A stretch of 64,000 bases of DNA, from contig CAXTAY010000004.1 in the NCBI GenBank assembly GCA_964242335.1, positions 121,697 to 185,696 on the forward strand, read 5' to 3'. Shown one piece after another: positions 8,296 to 16,831 of this stretch. Position 1 is the stretch's first letter. Every line of letters begins with the position of its first letter. This DNA is from Lichenicoccus sp964242335. GTDB taxonomy: Bacteria; Pseudomonadota; Alphaproteobacteria; Acetobacterales; Acetobacteraceae. The translations under genes and the position numbers were made by a program. A model generated the notes under the pieces. That model was not told where the DNA came from and ran no database searches. It was given only the letters and a program-made list of their open reading frames with translations.

Positions 8296-9122
8296 GCGGC
8301 GCGTTCGGGCTTGGTCTCGCTAGCGCTCTCCTGGTCGCAGTCGATCAAGCACCCGTGGTTCTCGGATCAGTCGTCTTTGAGGGACATGAAGTTCCATCTC
8401 GGATCGGGGTTGGAGGAGCTCATGCAGTCACGATTCATCGTCTTCCCGGCGGTGGACGTATCGTCGATGCGATGGGCGTGGATGACAGCGCGATCTCCTG
8501 GGGCGGCTTCTTCACCGGACCGTTCGCCGCCAATCGAGCACGGCTGGTTGACTCGATGCGTCAAAGCGGGGAGTTGGTAGGGCTCAGCTTCGGAGACTAT
8601 GCTTTCAATGTTGTTGTCGTACACTTTGAGTATGATCTGCAGGATAGGGGCGCGTTGATCGCCTATCGCATCCGGACGGAGACGATCCCGGACGCGATTG
8701 TTCAAACAGATGACTCCCAGGCCAGTATGGCTTTGTCGCTTTCTGCCGACATCGCGAGTGCGGCGACAGCCTTATCCGGCTCTGGGCTGATAGCCTCGCA
8801 GTCAGCGTTGTCGAGCGTCATGGGTGCGATCGCAATGCCGGGTGCTACGACGTCGCCAGCAAATCTGGCTGCGGTCGGTGTGGCTCTTCAAGCAGCAGGC
8901 GGCGCGGTCTCGAGCAGTGTCCTCAACTCGGGAGCGGCTTTGCCAACGGCGGGGAACAGCCCCACCTTAGGTATCACGACGTCTGGGGGATTAAGCGCAG
9001 CGACCGCTGCGGCAGGGTCGCTGGCCGCCGCGACGCAGGCGAACGGCTACGTCAACCGCAGCCAAGAGTCGCTGAACCAGCTCGCGGGCCAAGCATATGG
9101 TGCTCCGGCGATTTCAACGTGA
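8292..9122 (+). CDS. Phage DNA-circularisation/baseplate hub-adaptor-like protein
   Basis: A 276-residue protein overlapping the previous stop by four bases (ATGA). The N-terminal half carries the VVLGSVVFEGHEVPSRI segment and then HRLPGGGRIVDAMG, with a downstream ISWGGFFTGPFAANRARLVDSMRQSGE and SFGDYAFNVVVVHFEYD. This is the pattern of the so-called DNA-circularisation N-terminal domain, which in Mu-like phages (gp45-type) is actually a tail/baseplate adaptor fold. The C-terminal ~130 residues are low-complexity alanine/serine-rich. Gene order (then tail protein X and the hub) is canonical. The role is most likely structural at the tube-baseplate junction. Confidence 0.65.
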   Translation: MSGAFGLGLASALLVAVDQAPVVLGSVVFEGHEVPSRIGVGGAHAVTIHRLPGGGRIVDAMGVDDSAISWGGFFTGPFAANRARLVDSMRQSGELVGLSFGDYAFNVVVVHFEYDLQDRGALIAYRIRTETIPDAIVQTDDSQASMALSLSADIASAATALSGSGLIASQSALSSVMGAIAMPGATTSPANLAAVGVALQAAGGAVSSSVLNSGAALPTAGNSPTLGITTSGGLSAATAAAGSLAAATQANGYVNRSQESLNQLAGQAYGAPAIST

Positions 9123-9129
9123 GGTAGCA

Positions 9130-9315
9130 ATGCTTACGATCCATGTTGCAGATACGACGCTGTTTCATGTTGCAGCAGAACAACTTGGCGACGCGACGCA
9201 ATGGAACCGTGTTGCGTCGCTCAACGGCCTGACCGATCCAATGTTGAAGGGCGTTTGCGTGCTCCTGATACCACCCTATGACGCCAGCATGACCGGAGGA
9301 TTGCCAGAGCAATGA
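9130..9315 (+). CDS. Tail protein X-like (LysM-type) protein
   Basis: A 61-residue protein with a LysM-like pattern: TIHVADTTLFHVAAEQLGDATQWNRVASLNGLTDP and LLIP at the end. Proteins of this kind (P2 gpX type) form part of the tail tip or hub. The ATG at 9130 has GAGG five bases upstream; a longer in-frame start would overlap the previous gene. The TGA stop overlaps the next start in an ATGA, showing tight coupling with the hub gene. Confidence 0.75.
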   Translation: MLTIHVADTTLFHVAAEQLGDATQWNRVASLNGLTDPMLKGVCVLLIPPYDASMTGGLPEQ

Positions 9316-10382
9316 TTACCGATACGTTTAGGCGGCCTCGCTGTCGTCTCGTCGTATCCGGTTCCGTCATTAGTGGATGTCAGTCATTTGAAATCTCCAA
9401 TAATAATCTCGGGCAAGCAGCTACCTTCTTTGTTCAAGTTGCCGACGACACACGCGCCCGGGAAATAGGTACGCAGTGGCGTGATAGTGATGTCATAGAT
9501 ACAAGCGTCCAGGTAGGGTTCGTCCCGTTAGGTCTGCCGGAAAATGCTGTCGACTGGCAGGAACTTATATCTGGCCGGGTGGATCGCATAAGGCTTGACC
9601 CTGTAACAGGCACAATAACTCTCGAAGGGCGAGATTATGCAGCGAGGTTACTCGATCTTCCGGTCACCGAAAACTTTCTGAACTGCACCAGCAGCGAAGT
9701 TGCCGAACAATTGGCACAACGCTGCAGCTTATCGGCTTCTGTAGAGCAAACTTCGTCCATCATTGGTCAGTATTATCAGATAGAGCATGCGCGGGTTGCT
9801 CTCTCTCGTTTCTCGAGATTCAGCACCGCATGGGATTTGTTATCGAGCCTTGCACAGATCGAAGGATTTGATCTTTGGGTGCAGGGATCGAGCCTGTACT
9901 TTCGATCTTCATCATATACTGCATCTACCGTCCACACGATCGGGTTCCAGCCATCGAGCCAGACCAGTGCGTCGCCCTCCCTGAACGTGAGCAGCCTCAC
10001 GCTAGAGCGTTCGCTTGCTCTAGCCGGCGGAGTGCCGGTTTCAGTCTCGAGCTGGAACAGCAGGCAGCGAAGACGAGTATCTGCGCGATCGACTGGCGCC
10101 TCTGCGGCGTCAAACTTGCCGATCAACATCGTCCGCCCGAACCTCCTTCAGGACACCGCGCAGATGCTGGCGAACGGGATCTATGGGCAGACGTCCGGGC
10201 ACGAGCGTAGGCTGATCGCAACCATGCCTGCTGACCTCACTCTGTCGCCGCGTGACGGGGTCCGGCTCACGGGCGTCGGGTCAAGCTGGGACGGCACCTA
10301 CCGGGTGGACAGTGTTGATCGAGAACTGACGCTGGCAGGCGGATTTGTTCAACGTTTTACCGCGAAGACAGTGTCAGCCTGA
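9312..10382 (+). CDS. Baseplate hub protein (gp44/gpD-like)
   Basis: A 356-residue protein predicted to form the trimeric hub beneath the tail tube. Features are the N-terminal RCRLVVSGSVISGCQSFEISNNNLGQA segment, the SGRVDRIRLDPVTGTITLEGRDYAARLLD motif typical of hub proteins, and a C-terminal barrel with PRDGVRLTGVGSSWDGTYRVDSVDREL. Neighbours are gpX-like upstream and gpV-like downstream, as in Mu and P2. The first ~650 bases are clearly more AT-rich (about 50% GC in the lines counted) than the last third (about 60% or more), suggesting a mosaic recombination boundary near base 9960. Confidence 0.8.
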   Translation: MITDTFRRPRCRLVVSGSVISGCQSFEISNNNLGQAATFFVQVADDTRAREIGTQWRDSDVIDTSVQVGFVPLGLPENAVDWQELISGRVDRIRLDPVTGTITLEGRDYAARLLDLPVTENFLNCTSSEVAEQLAQRCSLSASVEQTSSIIGQYYQIEHARVALSRFSRFSTAWDLLSSLAQIEGFDLWVQGSSLYFRSSSYTASTVHTIGFQPSSQTSASPSLNVSSLTLERSLALAGGVPVSVSSWNSRQRRRVSARSTGASAASNLPINIVRPNLLQDTAQMLANGIYGQTSGHERRLIATMPADLTLSPRDGVRLTGVGSSWDGTYRVDSVDRELTLAGGFVQRFTAKTVSA

Positions 10383-10391
10383 GGATCACAC

Positions 10392-10919
10392 ATGCACAAC
10401 TGGCTAGAGGCCTTGAAGCTGCACTCGGCTGTCCACGCAACTGCCGCGGGACAGCCTCGACACGGAATCGTCACGAGCGTGGACCCGGTTAATCATGCGG
10501 TCAAGGTCACGATCGAGCCGGAGGGAGTGGAAAGCGGCTGGATCCCGGATGGGGTCCTAGCCGCCTGCGGTTTGAAGATCGCGTGCCCGAGTGAGGTCGG
10601 CACACAAGTTCTTCTCATTGCTGTAGAGGGAGATGCAGAGCATCCGGTCGTCGTGGCAAGGCTGTTCGACACGAGTGTCACCGCTCCGAATAGTCCGGTA
10701 ACTTCGAAACCAGTGCAGCCTGGTGAAATTGGGATCTTCCTCGCGAGCGGAGTGTACTTTCATTTGACCCCAGAGGGCCTGTACTTGGGTGGCAAGCTGA
10801 CCATCGACGGTTCCGTGGCAGCCACCGGCGATATCGTGGCGTCCGGCATCAGTCTTCAACAGCATCTCCACTCCGAGGTTCAGACAGGCGACAGCTTGTC
10901 CGGACCGCCGAGAAGCTGA
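10392..10919 (+). CDS. Baseplate assembly protein V (central spike)
   Basis: A 175-residue protein with the gpV layout. An OB-fold-type N-terminal part (QPRHGIVTSVDPVNHAVKVTIEPEGVESGWIP, then VGTQVLLIAVEGDAEHPVVVARLFD) is followed by a short beta-helix spike region (GVYFHLTPEGLYLGGKLTIDGSVAATGDIVASG) and an HLHSEV end that in this family helps bind metal at the spike tip. It would form the membrane-piercing needle of the contractile tail. Length agrees with short Mu/P2-type spikes. Confidence 0.85.
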   Translation: MHNWLEALKLHSAVHATAAGQPRHGIVTSVDPVNHAVKVTIEPEGVESGWIPDGVLAACGLKIACPSEVGTQVLLIAVEGDAEHPVVVARLFDTSVTAPNSPVTSKPVQPGEIGIFLASGVYFHLTPEGLYLGGKLTIDGSVAATGDIVASGISLQQHLHSEVQTGDSLSGPPRS

Positions 10920-10921
10920 TC

Positions 10922-11290
10922 ATGGCAGATATAGCGCATGTCATCGGGTGCGACCTGACAATCAGCTCCACCGGAGATCTCAGCCTCGTTGATACCTCGT
11001 TGTGGATTCAGCAGAGGGTCCTGCGAAGGCTGATAACGAATGCAGGCGACTACATATGGCAGCTCTCATATGGCGGTGGCCTGGCGGCGATGGTCGGTGC
11101 AACGATATCTGCTCAACAGGCGGCAGCGATCATCCGTAAACAGATGAGCTTGGAGGCGGCAATATCATCGCTGCCGGAGCCGCGAGTTGTCATACAAAGC
11201 GACCAAGGCACTACCGTCTTTGCCACCGTGTCCTACCAGGACGCACAGACTGGGACCTCACAAACCTTGAATGTTCCGGGATTTTCCTAA
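10922..11290 (+). CDS. Baseplate wedge protein W (gp25-like)
   Basis: A 122-residue protein with the gpW/gp25 lysozyme-like wedge pattern: IGCDLTISSTGDLSLVDTSLWIQQRVLRRLITNAGDYIWQLSYGGGL and then RKQMSLEAAISSLPEPRV. It connects baseplate wedges to the hub and triggers sheath assembly. It starts three bases after the spike gene and its stop overlaps the baseplate J start by one base (TAATG), so these three genes are translated together. Confidence 0.82.
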   Translation: MADIAHVIGCDLTISSTGDLSLVDTSLWIQQRVLRRLITNAGDYIWQLSYGGGLAAMVGATISAQQAAAIIRKQMSLEAAISSLPEPRVVIQSDQGTTVFATVSYQDAQTGTSQTLNVPGFS

Positions 11291-12393
11291 TGCAACTTTC
11301 CTTGCAGAATTTCTCGTCACTGATCGCCAACATGGCCGCCAGTGCTCAAGGAGCTTGCGCCAGCCTACTGGATGTCACCGTAGGTTCGGTACTGCGAGCC
11401 TTGCTGGAGAGCTCCGCATCCGTGGCTTTGTGGCTGCAGTACCTCATCCTGCAAGTCCTATCGATGACACGATTGGCCACAAGCTCCGGCGCAGACGTCG
11501 ATAGCTGGGTGGCTGACTTCGGCCTGGCTCGCCTCCCACCGATCTCGGCGGTGGGCGCTGTTGTCATGACATCCCTCAGCCCTACGTCACAGGCTGCCAC
11601 AGTGCCGAATGGGGCGCTCGTCAAGACGTCAGATGGATCGCAAAGCTTTACCGTCACGGCTGGACCCTATGTCAGGCCGCAGGGAACCGCTTCCGTCACG
11701 GTTACAGTCATGGCGGTGACAGCAGGAACTGCCGGGAATGTCCAGGAAGGCTCGATCAGCATCCTAGGTACGGCGATACCGGGCATCGACACGGTCACGA
11801 ACCTGCTACCTCTAAGCGGAGGAGCCGCAGCTGAAAGCGATCCGGCGCTCAAGGCTCGTTTCGTCACATATCTGAATACTCGTTCTCAGGCGACGGAGCA
11901 GGCGGTCGCGAACGCGATCAGCTCGGTGCAGCAGGGGCTGAATTTTACGATCAGGGAGAACATGACGGCAGCAGGCATCGCGCTCCCCGGTCATTTTGTC
12001 GTTGTTGTCGATGACGGGAGTGGTAGCCCACCAGCGGGTCTGCTGACATCGATCTATGCCGCGATCGACCTAATCCGCCCGATCGGGTCGACGTTCTCGG
12101 TAGGTCCACCGCTGCTGCTAGAAGCTTCGGTCGCGATATCGATCGCCACGATCAACCCCGCATTGCTCATGCAGACCAAGAGCGCCGTCAGCGCTGCCCT
12201 CTCCCTCTACATCAATGGGCTGTCGATCAGCCAGACGCTCCGCTTCTCCCGACTTGCCGGGATCGCCTACGACGCAACATCCGACGTCTCTAACGTCCTT
12301 TCAGTCACCCTTAATGGCGCTACTGCTGATCTGGGTGGTGATGCGGAAGCGGTGGTGCGCACGCAGTCGATCGCAGTTACGGCTGGTTCTTGA
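11290..12393 (+). CDS. Baseplate wedge protein J (gp47-like)
   Basis: A 367-residue protein with the baseplate J pattern: a helical N-terminus containing VGSVLRALLESSASVALWLQYLILQVL, the marker TSSGADVDSWVADFGL, the beta domain VVMTSLSPTSQAATVPNGALVKTSDGSQSF, and GTAGNVQEGSISILGTAIPGIDTVTNLLPLSGG followed by SDPALKARFVTYLNTRSQATEQAV. All are characteristic of gpJ/gp47 proteins. It overlaps the preceding W gene and the next gene by one base each. Confidence 0.92.
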   Translation: MQLSLQNFSSLIANMAASAQGACASLLDVTVGSVLRALLESSASVALWLQYLILQVLSMTRLATSSGADVDSWVADFGLARLPPISAVGAVVMTSLSPTSQAATVPNGALVKTSDGSQSFTVTAGPYVRPQGTASVTVTVMAVTAGTAGNVQEGSISILGTAIPGIDTVTNLLPLSGGAAAESDPALKARFVTYLNTRSQATEQAVANAISSVQQGLNFTIRENMTAAGIALPGHFVVVVDDGSGSPPAGLLTSIYAAIDLIRPIGSTFSVGPPLLLEASVAISIATINPALLMQTKSAVSAALSLYINGLSISQTLRFSRLAGIAYDATSDVSNVLSVTLNGATADLGGDAEAVVRTQSIAVTAGS

Positions 12394-13739
12394 TGATACC
12401 CTTATCGGATGACGGCAGCGGCGTCGGAACTCCCGTCGACATGGCAGCACGCCTTCGTTCGACGCTGCCCACAGGCTGGTTTCCGGTATCCCCTCCCACA
12501 CCGGCCTTGAGCGCGACGCCGGTCCTGGATGGGCTACTGGCAGGACTTGGATCAGCCTGGTCGTTTTGCTTTGACCTGCTCAGCCTCAGTGCAGCACAGA
12601 CAAGGCTGAAGACTGCTTTCGGCGCCTTCCTTGACATGATCTCCGCCGACTTCTTCGGCCCAAGCCTGCTCAGGAAGAACGACGAGACTGATGACAGCTT
12701 CCGTATGCGAATCAGTGCGGCCCTGATCAGTCGTCGCGGAACCCGTCAGGCTGTCAGTGACGCAATCGTCGCTATCACCTCAGCTGTTCCTTGGATATGC
12801 GAGCCGATGCGAGCCATGGATTGCGGCGGCTACGCAGGCACAGGCGCGGCAGGAAAAGGCGGCGGCCGTGGCTACGGAAGCCCTGGATTGCGTTTCGGAT
12901 CTGACACTCTCCCGTTCCAGTATCTTGTAGAAGTGCAAGCCCGCTCGAGTTTTGCTCCGGGAATGCTCAGTGCACGACAAGGTCCGGCGACCTTCGTCAA
13001 TGAAAACGGCGTTATTGAACTTGCCGGCGCACGGGTCCTGCGGCCTGAATATCAGCAGGGTGTTATTGTCGGTCCACTTCTGGAGCCGAGGGGCTTCAAC
13101 CTGATCCTCGATAGTCGCTTTTGGACAGGCTTTTCTCGCTCAAGTGGCTCCGGTGACACGGCGGCTAGTTGGCAGGTCGACGTGAGCAAGCCGAGCCTGT
13201 TCGGCACCGATCCGGTTCTCACGGTCACAGGTGCAGTCGCAACACGCCTCGTCGGACCATCCATCGACCTTGCAGCGGCAGGTTCAACGATGACCGGCTC
13301 TGCCTGGATCTTAATCCCCAACCAATCAAGCTTGACCGCCGTCGAGCTCGTGCTGACGGACCTCATCGTTGGCAACTCGGTCTACGCCGCAACAGACATG
13401 ACGCGGGCAGGACAATGGCAGCGATTGACCTTGTCAGTACAACCGCAAGCAGCATCTGGGAAGAACCTTCGGATGGGCTTGCTTGTCTCAGGTGCCGGTG
13501 TCGGGGATATGGTAGTTTATACGCAGTGCTGGCAGCTGGAGCCCGGCGATACTGCAACCAGTTATATCCCGACCGCCGGCACGCTGGGCCTTCGTGCGCA
13601 GGATGACGTGGCCAGCGTAGACACACTCGGATCCCTCGTGGACTTCGATGTCTCGGGCGTACTGGATGCGGTGGCTTCTTCTATACCGGCAGCAACGATC
13701 GCTTGGACGGCTGTCGCGTTACCATATGCCGCAGGGTAA
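12393..13739 (+). CDS. gpI-like tail protein with C-terminal carbohydrate-binding-like domain
   Basis: A 448-residue protein coupled to the baseplate J gene (TGATG overlap). Residues 1-140 (LSLSAAQTRLKTAFGAFLDMISADFFGPSL, then DDSFRMRISAALISRRGTRQAV) follow the pattern of gpI-type tail formation proteins that link baseplate to fibres. A glycine-rich linker (GTGAAGKGGGRGYG) leads to a C-terminal beta domain with GFNLILDSRFWTG, TRAGQWQRLTLSVQP and QLEPGDTATSYIPT. That end pattern is shared by many phage proteins thought to bind sugars. The extended architecture (normal gpI is about 180-200 residues) suggests this protein also contacts the host surface or fibre. Confidence 0.6.
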   Translation: MIPLSDDGSGVGTPVDMAARLRSTLPTGWFPVSPPTPALSATPVLDGLLAGLGSAWSFCFDLLSLSAAQTRLKTAFGAFLDMISADFFGPSLLRKNDETDDSFRMRISAALISRRGTRQAVSDAIVAITSAVPWICEPMRAMDCGGYAGTGAAGKGGGRGYGSPGLRFGSDTLPFQYLVEVQARSSFAPGMLSARQGPATFVNENGVIELAGARVLRPEYQQGVIVGPLLEPRGFNLILDSRFWTGFSRSSGSGDTAASWQVDVSKPSLFGTDPVLTVTGAVATRLVGPSIDLAAAGSTMTGSAWILIPNQSSLTAVELVLTDLIVGNSVYAATDMTRAGQWQRLTLSVQPQAASGKNLRMGLLVSGAGVGDMVVYTQCWQLEPGDTATSYIPTAGTLGLRAQDDVASVDTLGSLVDFDVSGVLDAVASSIPAATIAWTAVALPYAAG

Positions 13740-13799
13740 TCCGCTCACGTCGACGTCGTGGTGCTCGAAGCTCACATGGTCGAACTCGGAGGAAGAAGA

Positions 13800-15101
13800 T
13801 TGGATCGTCAGATCGTCTATCCCGGCGCAGTTCCACTTGATACGGATCTGATGCTTCAGTCACGTAATACGATGGTCGGACTAGGCTACCTTACCAAGAT
13901 GATCATCGGCGATGGAGGCTGCTATGTCGACGGACTTGCGTGCACGCCGGGGCAGGGGCTCTCAGTCGTAGTTGGGCCAGGGAGCCTGAGTTATCCAACG
14001 GTCGTGGATGCCGGCTTCGTAGGTTCACTTCCACCGGATGGAGATCCGTTGATCAAGCTGGGGGTAAACACATCATCTGTCATATTGGCTATTGCAGGAC
14101 CTGGCCTATTCACGGTGTCGGGTTGTGCCGTTGAGGCACAAGCGGGAAACGCGGTCACGGCGTATTACAACGCTGCCAATCCATCCCAGACATTGTTCGG
14201 GCCAAACGACGATGGAACTGCCCAGGCAACCGTCATCCAGCAGCGGGTCTCGCTGTCGGTCACGAGCGGCAGCAGCGTGCCTGCGGGAAACCTGCCGCTT
14301 TGGACAGTCAATGTTCCGACTGAGGCCAGCACGATCAGCTCAGCCATGATTGCAGAAGCGTCGGGAGCGCCTTTTCTTACCGTCAAGCTTCCTGATGCTG
14401 CGCCACTCGCATCACCTACATTCAGCGGAACGCCGACCGCTCCGACTCCCTCGGCAGGAGACGTCAGCTCCCTATTAGCCACGACGGCATTCGTGTCGGC
14501 AGCGTTCAGACAGTTTCGCGCCGTATGGATCACGGCCGGAACCTATTCCTGGGTCTGTCCCAACGGAGTCTCACAGATCCTTTTTCGTGGCTGGGGACCA
14601 GGAGGTGCAGGCGGTATCGGCTCGGGTGGATTTGCTGGCGGTGGCGGTGGCGGCGGGGGCTATCTGGAAGTGCTGCTCGATGTTGTCGGCGGCCAGACGT
14701 ATGTCGTCGTAGTCGGATCCGGCGGCACCAATTCCCTATCGGTTACGCCGACGAGCTTCGGTGGGATATTGTCAGTGTTCGGTGGTGGGAATGGCGGAAA
14801 TGGAGGTGTCGGTCAGAACGGGATCGGTGGAACCGCCGGCAGCGACGCGGTATTGCAGCTAGAAGCGCTGTCAAATCCCGGAGCGGGGACAGGACAACCC
14901 GGATCTGTTCTCAGCGGGACGGGGATCGGTGGCGCCGGAGGATCCAGTTTCGGTACCGGGTCGAACTATCCGACATTCAGCGGTGGCGGGGCGGCGGGCT
15001 TCTGGCCTGGCGGCGGCGGTTCCGGAGGTTCAACGGGAGCTGGCGGAAGCGGTGCCTGTGGACTCGTCATACTGCAGTGGTGCGGAGGCGCAATGACGTG
15101 A
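13800..15101 (+). CDS. Tail fibre protein with glycine-rich adhesin tip
   Basis: A 433-residue fibre. The start TTG 13800 is chosen over ATG 13758/13776 because GGAGG sits seven bases upstream and related fibres begin MDRQIVYPGAVPLDTDLL. Residues 1-140 form the conserved attachment part (VDGLACTPGQGLSVVVGPGSLSYPTVVDA, and YYNAANPSQTLFGPNDDGTAQATVIQQRV). A repeat-like SPTFSGTPTAPTP segment precedes a domain from residue ~262 to the end made almost entirely of glycine-rich blocks. Such poly-glycine tips are the receptor-binding adhesins of S16-like fibres. Here the tip would decide host range. No separate fibre-assembly chaperone gene is seen. Confidence 0.82.
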   Translation: MDRQIVYPGAVPLDTDLMLQSRNTMVGLGYLTKMIIGDGGCYVDGLACTPGQGLSVVVGPGSLSYPTVVDAGFVGSLPPDGDPLIKLGVNTSSVILAIAGPGLFTVSGCAVEAQAGNAVTAYYNAANPSQTLFGPNDDGTAQATVIQQRVSLSVTSGSSVPAGNLPLWTVNVPTEASTISSAMIAEASGAPFLTVKLPDAAPLASPTFSGTPTAPTPSAGDVSSLLATTAFVSAAFRQFRAVWITAGTYSWVCPNGVSQILFRGWGPGGAGGIGSGGFAGGGGGGGGYLEVLLDVVGGQTYVVVVGSGGTNSLSVTPTSFGGILSVFGGGNGGNGGVGQNGIGGTAGSDAVLQLEALSNPGAGTGQPGSVLSGTGIGGAGGSSFGTGSNYPTFSGGGAAGFWPGGGGSGGSTGAGGSGACGLVILQWCGGAMT

Positions 15102-15147
15102 GGGGACAGCACACGAAATCCTGAGATTGCAAAAGTCGGAGTCATTC

Positions 15148-15882
15148 ATGGAAACTTGTTTCACGTCATGTTCAGCATTCACGCGAGCGGAGGAAGGTGG
15201 TTATGTCGCCGATCCTCGTGATTCCGGAAACTGGACGGGGGGACAGGTCGGCGACGGGGATCTCGTAGGGTCCAACATGGGAGTGGGCGCTCCTGCTCTA
15301 GCCGCCTGGATGGGCTCAGGTGCGCGGGTGACGGCAGAGCAGATGCGTAAGCTAGCTCTGCCGACGTATGAAGCCATAGCCCGATGCAAATATTGGTCGC
15401 CGCTCGAGTGCGGTGCGCTTCCTTCGGGCGTCGACCTGATGATATTCGATTTCGGGTGGAACAGGGGGGTAACTACATCTCTGAATCTCCTGATCCGATG
15501 TTTGACAGTCGGCCAAAAGCAGAACGACCTCACGCAGAGCTTGGTGGCGGTCCGTTCGCTCGGCAGCGTTCTACCGCCATCAATACTGCCTCAAATATCT
15601 CACAGCGGCGTCGTGATCCTCCAGGAGAAGCTTGGCATTCGGCAAGACGGTGTCGCCGGACCGGAGACGGCAAGGCAACTTGCGCTACGTCTAGATCTGA
15701 ATGTGATTGCTCTTATCCTCGCTTTGGCCAGCGCACAGATCAGCTCATATCGCCGACTAACAAACTTTCCCATATACGGAGTCGGCTGGTTGGCTCGAAC
15801 GGCTCGCCGTCAGGCAGTCGCCTTGTCTTTGGCTCAGTCTCCAACCACGCATGAAGGTGAGTCGACGGTTGCGGCGGCCTGA
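15148..15882 (+). CDS. Endolysin, GH108-type N-acetylmuramidase with peptidoglycan-binding C-terminus
   Basis: A 244-residue soluble lysis enzyme. The N-terminal part holds TRAEEGGYVADPRDSGNWTGG, where the glutamate of EEGGY is the expected catalytic residue of GH108 muramidases, then YWSPLECGALPSGVDLMIFDFGWNRG, which continues into the family's second domain. The C-terminal region (VVILQEKLGIRQDGVAGPETARQL) is a PGRP-type peptidoglycan-binding repeat. ATG 15148 is chosen because GGAG lies six bases upstream; TTG 15127 has no ribosome site. No signal-arrest-release segment is visible, so export must need a holin, which is not found next to it. Confidence 0.82.
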   Translation: METCFTSCSAFTRAEEGGYVADPRDSGNWTGGQVGDGDLVGSNMGVGAPALAAWMGSGARVTAEQMRKLALPTYEAIARCKYWSPLECGALPSGVDLMIFDFGWNRGVTTSLNLLIRCLTVGQKQNDLTQSLVAVRSLGSVLPPSILPQISHSGVVILQEKLGIRQDGVAGPETARQLALRLDLNVIALILALASAQISSYRRLTNFPIYGVGWLARTARRQAVALSLAQSPTTHEGESTVAAA

Positions 15883-16015
15883 CTTAGCGTGAGAATGACA
15901 AAATTTCCGTCACTCAATAATAAGGACAGATGATAGATCTCTACACGATCGATAATTAATTATGATGGCAGACTGTGCAGCTACGCGAGACGCGGCTTTA
16001 CTGATTGCTACATCA

Positions 16016-16765
16016 TTATCTGCCAGGTTTAAAAAATTCCGCGGGCGCTCCGTGAAAATCTGTTGAACCGGTGTGGGTAAGGCGGGAGCTTATATCGAGC
16101 CAAATCTCACCACCCAAGGCGCGCCAGCGGTGGCAAAAAGTGAAGTCTTCGCTTAGATACGTTTTAGTCACGGGATCAATCATGCAGTCGAACAGAGCGT
16201 GTGGGACGTGCTCGATCGTCTGGTTGTCATGGTAGGCGTCAATCCGGGTATACCGCGTCTCAGGATATCCGATGATCATTTGTTCAACTGCAGTTCGGCT
16301 AATCATCATGAAGCCGGTGCCGACATAGGTCGCTGTCGCGAGGTCGCCCTCTCGTCTAGCCGAAGCACCTCTGCAAAGTTCTCCCACGTAACGAAGACCG
16401 GCTGTGGATGGAGGCTCTCCCTGTTTCAGACGCTGCTCTGTATCTGCGTCCCAGTAAAACGTCTTCAACGGATAGCAAGCGGCAACCAATTCCTTCTTCG
16501 AGCTAAGAAGTCGTTGTACGAGGTTGGCGTCGAAGGTGATATCGCCGTCGACAAACAGGATATGCGTAGCGGACCGGTTCTGCATGAAGTGAGCTAGAAG
16601 CGTATTGCGACTGCGTGTAATGAGCGCGTCCTGACCGAGCAGTGCCAATGTAACGTCGTAGCCGTTGGCCTGCGCGCTCTGCATCATGCCGAACACCGAC
16701 TGCATATACCCCTGAGTCACTAGACCACCATAACAAGGGGTAGCTAGAAACACGTGAGCACGCAT
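16016..16765 (-). CDS. GT-A type glycosyltransferase-like protein
   Basis: A 249-residue soluble protein resembling Anp1/GT2-type enzymes seen in alphaproteobacteria and their phages. It opens HVFLATPCYGGLVTQGYM, has the nucleotide-sugar motif ATHILFVDGDITFD (DxD as DGD), a CYPLKTFYWD segment and a C-terminal YLSEDFTFCHRWRALGGEIWLD with the acidic catalytic SED. It faces the endolysin gene across 133 AT-rich bases. It could be a phage-borne host-surface modification gene or a host envelope gene; the sequence does not decide. AGGAG lies about ten bases before the ATG. Confidence 0.72.
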   Translation of the reverse strand: MRAHVFLATPCYGGLVTQGYMQSVFGMMQSAQANGYDVTLALLGQDALITRSRNTLLAHFMQNRSATHILFVDGDITFDANLVQRLLSSKKELVAACYPLKTFYWDADTEQRLKQGEPPSTAGLRYVGELCRGASARREGDLATATYVGTGFMMISRTAVEQMIIGYPETRYTRIDAYHDNQTIEHVPHALFDCMIDPVTKTYLSEDFTFCHRWRALGGEIWLDISSRLTHTGSTDFHGAPAEFFKPGR

Positions 16766-16831
16766 GGCCGATGAGCTCCTACCTGAGAGCCTTTTACATC
16801 ATGATGATGAGTAACTGGTTAACGGCGCCGG

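Noticed and set aside
9711..9726. TGGCAC-N5-TGCA resembling a sigma54 -24/-12 promoter
   Set aside because: Lies inside the hub gene and the -12 element is imperfect; expected by chance in 64 kb.
15952..15963. ATAATTAATTAT palindrome between the endolysin and glycosyltransferase genes
   Set aside because: Only AT pairs and no flanking direct repeat or tRNA; not enough to call an attachment site or terminator.
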